This document shows, piece after piece, positions 60,760 to 64,000 of a DNA stretch of 64,000 bases. Below the pieces are notes generated by a model. That model saw only the letters and a program-made list of their open reading frames with translations, made no database searches and was not told the DNA's origin. The position numbers and the translations under genes are program-made. The DNA is from Candidatus Binatia bacterium (GTDB lineage: Bacteria; Desulfobacterota; Binatia; Bin18): positions 1 through 64,000 of the forward strand of contig JAJDTY010000073.1 in the NCBI GenBank assembly GCA_022826945.1. The letters run 5' to 3'. Each line of letters begins with the position of its first letter. Positions within the stretch are counted from its first letter, which is position 1.

Positions 60760-62169
60760 TCAATGTGCACCCCGACGTCCTGGGCCTCCCTGGGGTGATT
60801 CCTGAAGGGGGGTGCCGTCAGGTTCCAGGATGCCGACGGTTCGGTTCGTGTCGATCAAATACTTTTGGGCCACCTGTCGGACCTGTTCCGCAGTGACGGC
60901 TCTGAGGCCAGGGATGACTTTGAGGATGAGGCTCCAGTCGCCCAGCGCGGCGTACTGCCCGAGTTGCAGCGCACGATAAAAGAACGAGTCCTGGGCGTAG
61001 GTAAAACGCGATTCAATCAGATTCTTGGCCCGTTCCAACTCTTTTTCTGTCACCAGGGTGGTCTTGAGCCGGTCGACCTCATCAGACAACGCTTGTTCCG
61101 CGTCCTGCCAGGTTTTCCCCGGAGCGATGCGCATGGACAGGGTAAAGAGGGTGGGATCGATTGAAGTTCGATCATAACCGGCGTTCGCGCTCAGGACCAA
61201 CTGCTGCTCTTCAACTAGCGAGCGCTGCAAGCGGGCGCTTCGACCGCCGCCCAGAATCGTTGCCGCAATGGAGAGGGCGAAACTCTCGTCGTGCTCGAAG
61301 TTCGGAACGTGGTAGCCGGCAATATAGAGCGGTAGCGATGCCGGGCGCCTGAGAAAAACGCGCCGTTCACCCCGCTGCGACGGCTCCACCGAGGTGACCT
61401 GCGGAATGGCCGCTCCGGCCGCAACCTGGCCAAACGTCTTGCGGATGCGCGGCAGGAGCGTATCCGGAGTCACATCCCCCGCGATCACCAGAATGGCATT
61501 GGCAGGGGCGTAATAGGTCTGACGATAGGCTTTGACATCGGCAAGGGTGACCGCCTCCAGGTCATGCATCCAGCCGACCACGGGCCATCCATAGGGATGA
61601 GCCGTAAACGCGGCAGCACTGACCTGTTCCCACAAATCGGAGCTTGGCTCATCCGCAGTCCGCAGCCGGCGCTCTTCCATGACAATTTTTTGCTCCGATA
61701 GAAAACCCTCCTCATCCAGCATGACATGGGCCATCCGGTCGGATTCGAGTTCAAGAAAAAGGTCGAGATGCTGCACGGCCGCGCTTTCAAAATAAACGGT
61801 CTGGTCGGCAGAGGTGAACGCATTGTGCCGCCCCCCACGTTCCTGAATCAAACGGGAAAATTCTCCTTTGCCGTAGGTCGGCGTTCCCCTGAACATGAGG
61901 TGCTCAAGCAGATGAGAAATGCCCGTAATGCCCGGTCGCTCATTGCGCGAGCCGACCTTGTACCAGACCTGAAGGGTGGCGACAGGCGCACGATGGTCTT
62001 CCAGTATGAGAACGGTCAGGCCGTTGTCGAGCACGTGCTGCGTGACCTGCCAGCCGCTCGTGTCCATGGGTTGGCTCTGGCCGGACCGACCGTCGACCAG
62101 GAGGACGAGTCCGCAAAAGAGCACGGAGAAGAATTTCAGCAATTGTCGCCGTATAACCATAGCAGTCAT
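60760..62169 (-). CDS. M16-family zinc peptidase, catalytic subunit
   Basis: A 469-residue exported peptidase. The signal segment is RRQLLKFFSVLFCGLVLLVDG, and ISHLLEHLMFRGT carries the inverted zinc motif HxxEH; the distal glutamate is probably in the IVMEERR helix. It should form a clam-shell heterodimer with the gene after it (59303-60706) and degrade peptides in the periplasm. The ATG at 62169 and one at 62160 are both possible; no clear ribosome binding site is seen. The track start adds 35 codons. Confidence 0.88.
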   Translation of the reverse strand: MTAMVIRRQLLKFFSVLFCGLVLLVDGRSGQSQPMDTSGWQVTQHVLDNGLTVLILEDHRAPVATLQVWYKVGSRNERPGITGISHLLEHLMFRGTPTYGKGEFSRLIQERGGRHNAFTSADQTVYFESAAVQHLDLFLELESDRMAHVMLDEEGFLSEQKIVMEERRLRTADEPSSDLWEQVSAAAFTAHPYGWPVVGWMHDLEAVTLADVKAYRQTYYAPANAILVIAGDVTPDTLLPRIRKTFGQVAAGAAIPQVTSVEPSQRGERRVFLRRPASLPLYIAGYHVPNFEHDESFALSIAATILGGGRSARLQRSLVEEQQLVLSANAGYDRTSIDPTLFTLSMRIAPGKTWQDAEQALSDEVDRLKTTLVTEKELERAKNLIESRFTYAQDSFFYRALQLGQYAALGDWSLILKVIPGLRAVTAEQVRQVAQKYLIDTNRTVGILEPDGTPLQESPQGGPGRRGAH

Positions 62170-62261
62170 AGTTGCGAACGCCAGACTTGTTTGCAAGGGG
62201 AGGGTGGTTCGGAATGAGAAGGGCAAAGACTCGGGACAAAAGTGAAGACAGGAGGGGCGGA

Positions 62262-62783
62262 TCAGTATACCCATTCGCCTTTGGTGTAGCGAAAGATCTC
62301 GGAGACCTGGCTGGTCTCGGCATGCTCAAACAGGCCGCTCATCGCCTGTTCTTTTGTTTTACCCACACTCCGCATGGTCTTTTTGTAATAGGTGAGGGTA
62401 CCGATAAAAGGAGTCAACTCTGATTGGGTCAGCTTGATCGTCGTGTAGCGATAGGGAAGATAGCCGGTATACTCGGCGACGAATCCATCCTGTGTTTGTC
62501 TGATCTGCATCCTCTTTTTCTGAAAGTCATCCGTCCTTACCAGCTTCTGCATCCATTGACGGGTAAAGAGATCGAAGCTCGCCCGTGCTCGGTCTTCCTC
62601 TTCTTCCTCGACTGAAGAGGCAGGGCTGGGGGGTGGCTGGTTGTGGGGAGGGTGGGGCTCTCCCGGATGAAGCGACGGAGTGCCTTGCTGAGGAGGGGTC
62701 TCTCCGGCCGTCGCCAAGCAGAAGAGGAGCAAGACCAACAGCCCGGAAGCGCCAATATGGAAAAGGTCTTTACGTGGCTGCAT
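62262..62783 (-). CDS. Exported protein of unknown function
   Basis: A 173-residue protein from the ATG at 62783. It has a signal segment (FHIGASGLLVLLLFCLATAG), a Pro/Glu-rich linker (about residues 25-65) and a C-terminal domain with aromatic beta-strand sequence (GFVAEYTGYLPYRYTTIKLTQSELTPFIGTLTYYKKTM). I do not recognise the family. The beta pattern suggests a small periplasmic binding domain. It ends 92 bases before the M16 start on the same strand. Confidence 0.6.
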   Translation of the reverse strand: MQPRKDLFHIGASGLLVLLLFCLATAGETPPQQGTPSLHPGEPHPPHNQPPPSPASSVEEEEEDRARASFDLFTRQWMQKLVRTDDFQKKRMQIRQTQDGFVAEYTGYLPYRYTTIKLTQSELTPFIGTLTYYKKTMRSVGKTKEQAMSGLFEHAETSQVSEIFRYTKGEWVY

Positions 62784-62856
62784 ACAGGTAGATGGGACGC
62801 GAAAAGGGCGGGGCTGGTTTCTCGAACCAAGCACCCGCCCTGTTGATGCTGAAGAG

Positions 62857-62884
62857 GGCTGAGACACGATTGTGTGTCTCAGCC
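62857..62884. terminator. Hairpin downstream of the OmpA gene
   Basis: GGCTGAGACAC and GTGTCTCAGCC are perfect 11-base arms with a six-base loop, 17 bases past the OmpA stop codon. On the leftward strand it is followed by CCCTCTTC, without a strong U-tract, so it is a probable but weak terminator. Confidence 0.5.
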
Positions 62885-62900
62885 GGTTGAGAGCGACGGA

Positions 62901-63593
62901 TCATTCACCGGCAGTTTGAACGATCAGTTCAGTCCGTCGGTTCATGGCTCGGCCTTCCGAGTTGTCCGTCCCGTCGTCGTTCGTATTGGGGGCGACCGGG
63001 TCGTTTTCCCCACGTCCGACGGCTTCGAGACGATCCGCGTCAACGCCCTTATCGACCAAGTATGCCTTGACCGCCGCGGCACGTTCTTCTGATAAACTCT
63101 GGTTATAGGACTCAGAGCCTATCGAGTCGGTGTGCCCTTCGATAAGGACTGTGCGATCCGGATTGTCCTGAAGAATCTGGACCGCTTCGTCAAGAACCGG
63201 CTCGAACTCAGGATTCACATCCGACTTGTCAAAGTCGAAATTGATCCCGCGCAGGATGATCTCCTTGGGTTCCGGCGGTGGTGGCGGCGGTGGCGGCGGT
63301 GGCGGCGGTGGCGGTGGTGGCGGTGGTGGCGGTGGTGGCGGTGGTGGCGGTGGTGGATCGTCCACTGAATAATAACCTAAGACCGCACCGACCAGAGCCC
63401 CAATTCCGGCTCCGGCGCCAAGTGCTGCATCAGTATCTGTGTCACTCACTCCCGTTCCGGCCGCGGCTCCAATAGCGGCACCAAATGTGGCGCCATAGAA
63501 GGCACGTTTCTGCCTTTCCGTTGCGCAGCCCGCAACCAGAAAGAGGAGGGCCAAAACCCAGACAAAGTGAAAGCCTCTACCCCCTCGAATCAT
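62901..63593 (-). CDS. OmpA-family outer-membrane lipoprotein with a polyproline linker
   Basis: A 230-residue protein. The lipoprotein signal is FVWVLALLFLVAGC. A glycine-zipper segment follows (GATFGAAIGAAAGTG, GAGAGIGALVGAVLG), then an uninterrupted run of about 28 prolines, then an OmpA peptidoglycan-binding domain (INFDFDKSDVNPEF, VLIEGHTDSIGSESYN, LSEERAAAVKAYLV, GRAMNRRTELIV). It links the outer membrane to peptidoglycan. AAAGGAG precedes the ATG at 63593. The track start adds 12 unsupported codons. Confidence 0.92.
   Translation of the reverse strand: MIRGGRGFHFVWVLALLFLVAGCATERQKRAFYGATFGAAIGAAAGTGVSDTDTDAALGAGAGIGALVGAVLGYYSVDDPPPPPPPPPPPPPPPPPPPPPPPPPPPPEPKEIILRGINFDFDKSDVNPEFEPVLDEAVQILQDNPDRTVLIEGHTDSIGSESYNQSLSEERAAAVKAYLVDKGVDADRLEAVGRGENDPVAPNTNDDGTDNSEGRAMNRRTELIVQTAGE
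63274..63357. repeat. GGC/GGT trinucleotide repeat encoding polyproline
   Basis: About 84 bases of tandem GGC and GGT triplets, arranged first as GGTGGCGGC units and then as GGTGGTGGC units. On the coding strand this is CCG/CCA. The unit periodicity suggests growth by slippage or unequal crossover. Confidence 0.85.
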
Positions 63594-63734
63594 CTTCTGC
63601 TCTCCTTTCTTTCCTGTAAGCCCGTCCAAAAAGGACTCCTCCGACTGGAAATACTTCGCAAACCTCTAACAGAAAATATGCCCGCCGACAAGGTCGAATC
63701 TGAGGTTTCCGGAAACGTCAAACCGTTCAGCATG

Positions 63735-64000
63735 CTACGATCGTAATGCCGCCAGGCCGGGCAGGTCTCCCGATTCGAGAAAGGTTAAGGAAGCCCCGCC
63801 CCCGGTTGAGATATGATCGATTCGGTTGGCAAGGTTCGCTTGGCTCAAGGCGGCGACCGTATCCCCGCCCCCAGCAACACTGAAACAGGATGAGAGGGAA
63901 GCGACCGCTTCCGCAATAGCGCGGGTCCCCCGGTCATAGGGAGGCATTTCAAAAACACCCATAGGACCGTTCCAGAGAACAGTCCTGGCAGACGGCACAA
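63735..64000 (-). CDS. pgk: Phosphoglycerate kinase, C-terminal part (runs off the window)
   Basis: The leftward frame open to the window end encodes [30 protein letters not shown], then [13 protein letters not shown] and [21 protein letters not shown]. These are the C-terminal nucleotide-binding motifs of phosphoglycerate kinase (GPMGVFE, GGGDT, STGGGA). The gene enters from beyond 64000 and ends at 63735. It should make ATP and 3-phosphoglycerate in glycolysis. The 141-base gap to the OmpA gene holds no recognised feature. Confidence 0.95.
   Translation of the reverse strand, partial: VPSARTVLWNGPMGVFEMPPYDRGTRAIAEAVASLSSCFSVAGGGDTVAALSQANLANRIDHISTGGGASLTFLESGDLPGLAALRS

Noticed and set aside
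63132-63368. Rightward ORF rich in Trp/Arg (RRWWRRWRRW)
   Set aside because: It is the reverse reading of the polyproline repeat in the OmpA gene.
1-64000. CRISPR arrays, rRNA genes, prophage
   Set aside because: No regularly spaced direct repeats, rRNA signatures or phage structural genes were seen.

Overview
The window is gene-dense, moderately GC-rich bacterial chromosome. Housekeeping genes include fusA, mutS-mutL, dusB, nadA, a topoisomerase IV/gyrase pair, hemE-hemH-hemG, rnhB, lipB-lipA, E2/E3 of a 2-oxoacid dehydrogenase, pgk and one tRNA-Leu. They are mixed with CaiB/BaiF CoA-transferases, luciferase-like F420/flavin monooxygenases, VOC proteins and alpha/beta hydrolases. OmpA, MCE and periplasmic cytochromes c point to a Gram-negative envelope. 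The mix resembles uncultivated Desulfobacterota-, Tectomicrobia- or Binatota-like lineages, but that placement is inference; no taxonomic marker was tested.

Layout. 1-0.8 kb: a mobile-element and decay zone, with the 5' end of an IS630-type transposase and remnants of a PIN-domain toxin and an AlbA_2 protein. 0.8-3.3 kb: two CaiB/BaiF CoA-transferases read leftward. 3.5-5.7 kb: a 48-codon zinc-ribbon ORF missing from the ORF track, an MCE protein, and two cytochromes c, one with a CxCH haem motif. 5.7-14.4 kb: a co-directional signalling island of VWA protein, zinc-ribbon/FHA protein, pseudokinase-PP2C fusion, transmembrane Ser/Thr kinase with a duplicated C-terminal module, membrane-FHA protein and secreted-VWA/TM/FHA protein. 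Two TPR-type envelope proteins converge on it (14.5-17.8 kb). 18-28.5 kb: monooxygenase, tRNA-Leu, EF-G, acyl-CoA dehydrogenase, mutS-mutL-dusB. 28.5-30.3 kb: nadA and its probable regulator nrtR, with a perfect palindrome upstream. 30.4-30.8 kb: a PCYCGC-type secreted protein interrupted by an in-frame TGA that looks like selenocysteine. 31-36 kb: VOC proteins, small membrane proteins, a DEAD-box helicase with a structured leader, and a hemerythrin. 36-40 kb: type IIA topoisomerase subunits. 41-45 kb: haem operon. 45.7-48.6 kb: diiron ferritin-like protein, divergent HMG-CoA-reductase homologue and lipid kinase. 48.7-56 kb: hydrolase, methyltransferase, rnhB, E2, E3, lipB, lipA, HMG-CoA lyase-type enzyme. 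56-58 kb: toxin-antitoxin-like genes and remnants. 58-64 kb: AIR-synthase-like protein, paired M16 peptidases, OmpA lipoprotein and the 3' end of pgk.

The two most interesting items are (1) the candidate selenoprotein at 30373-30819, where a UGA takes the place of the first Cys of a CxxC pair, a hairpin with a GGA loop follows about 23 nt downstream, and 34 conserved-looking codons follow in frame; and (2) the kinase / pseudokinase-phosphatase / FHA / VWA / TPR island at 5.7-17.8 kb. The island looks like a self-contained phospho-Thr signalling system linking envelope and cytoplasm, without the secretion genes that accompany the similar gene set of type VI secretion loci.
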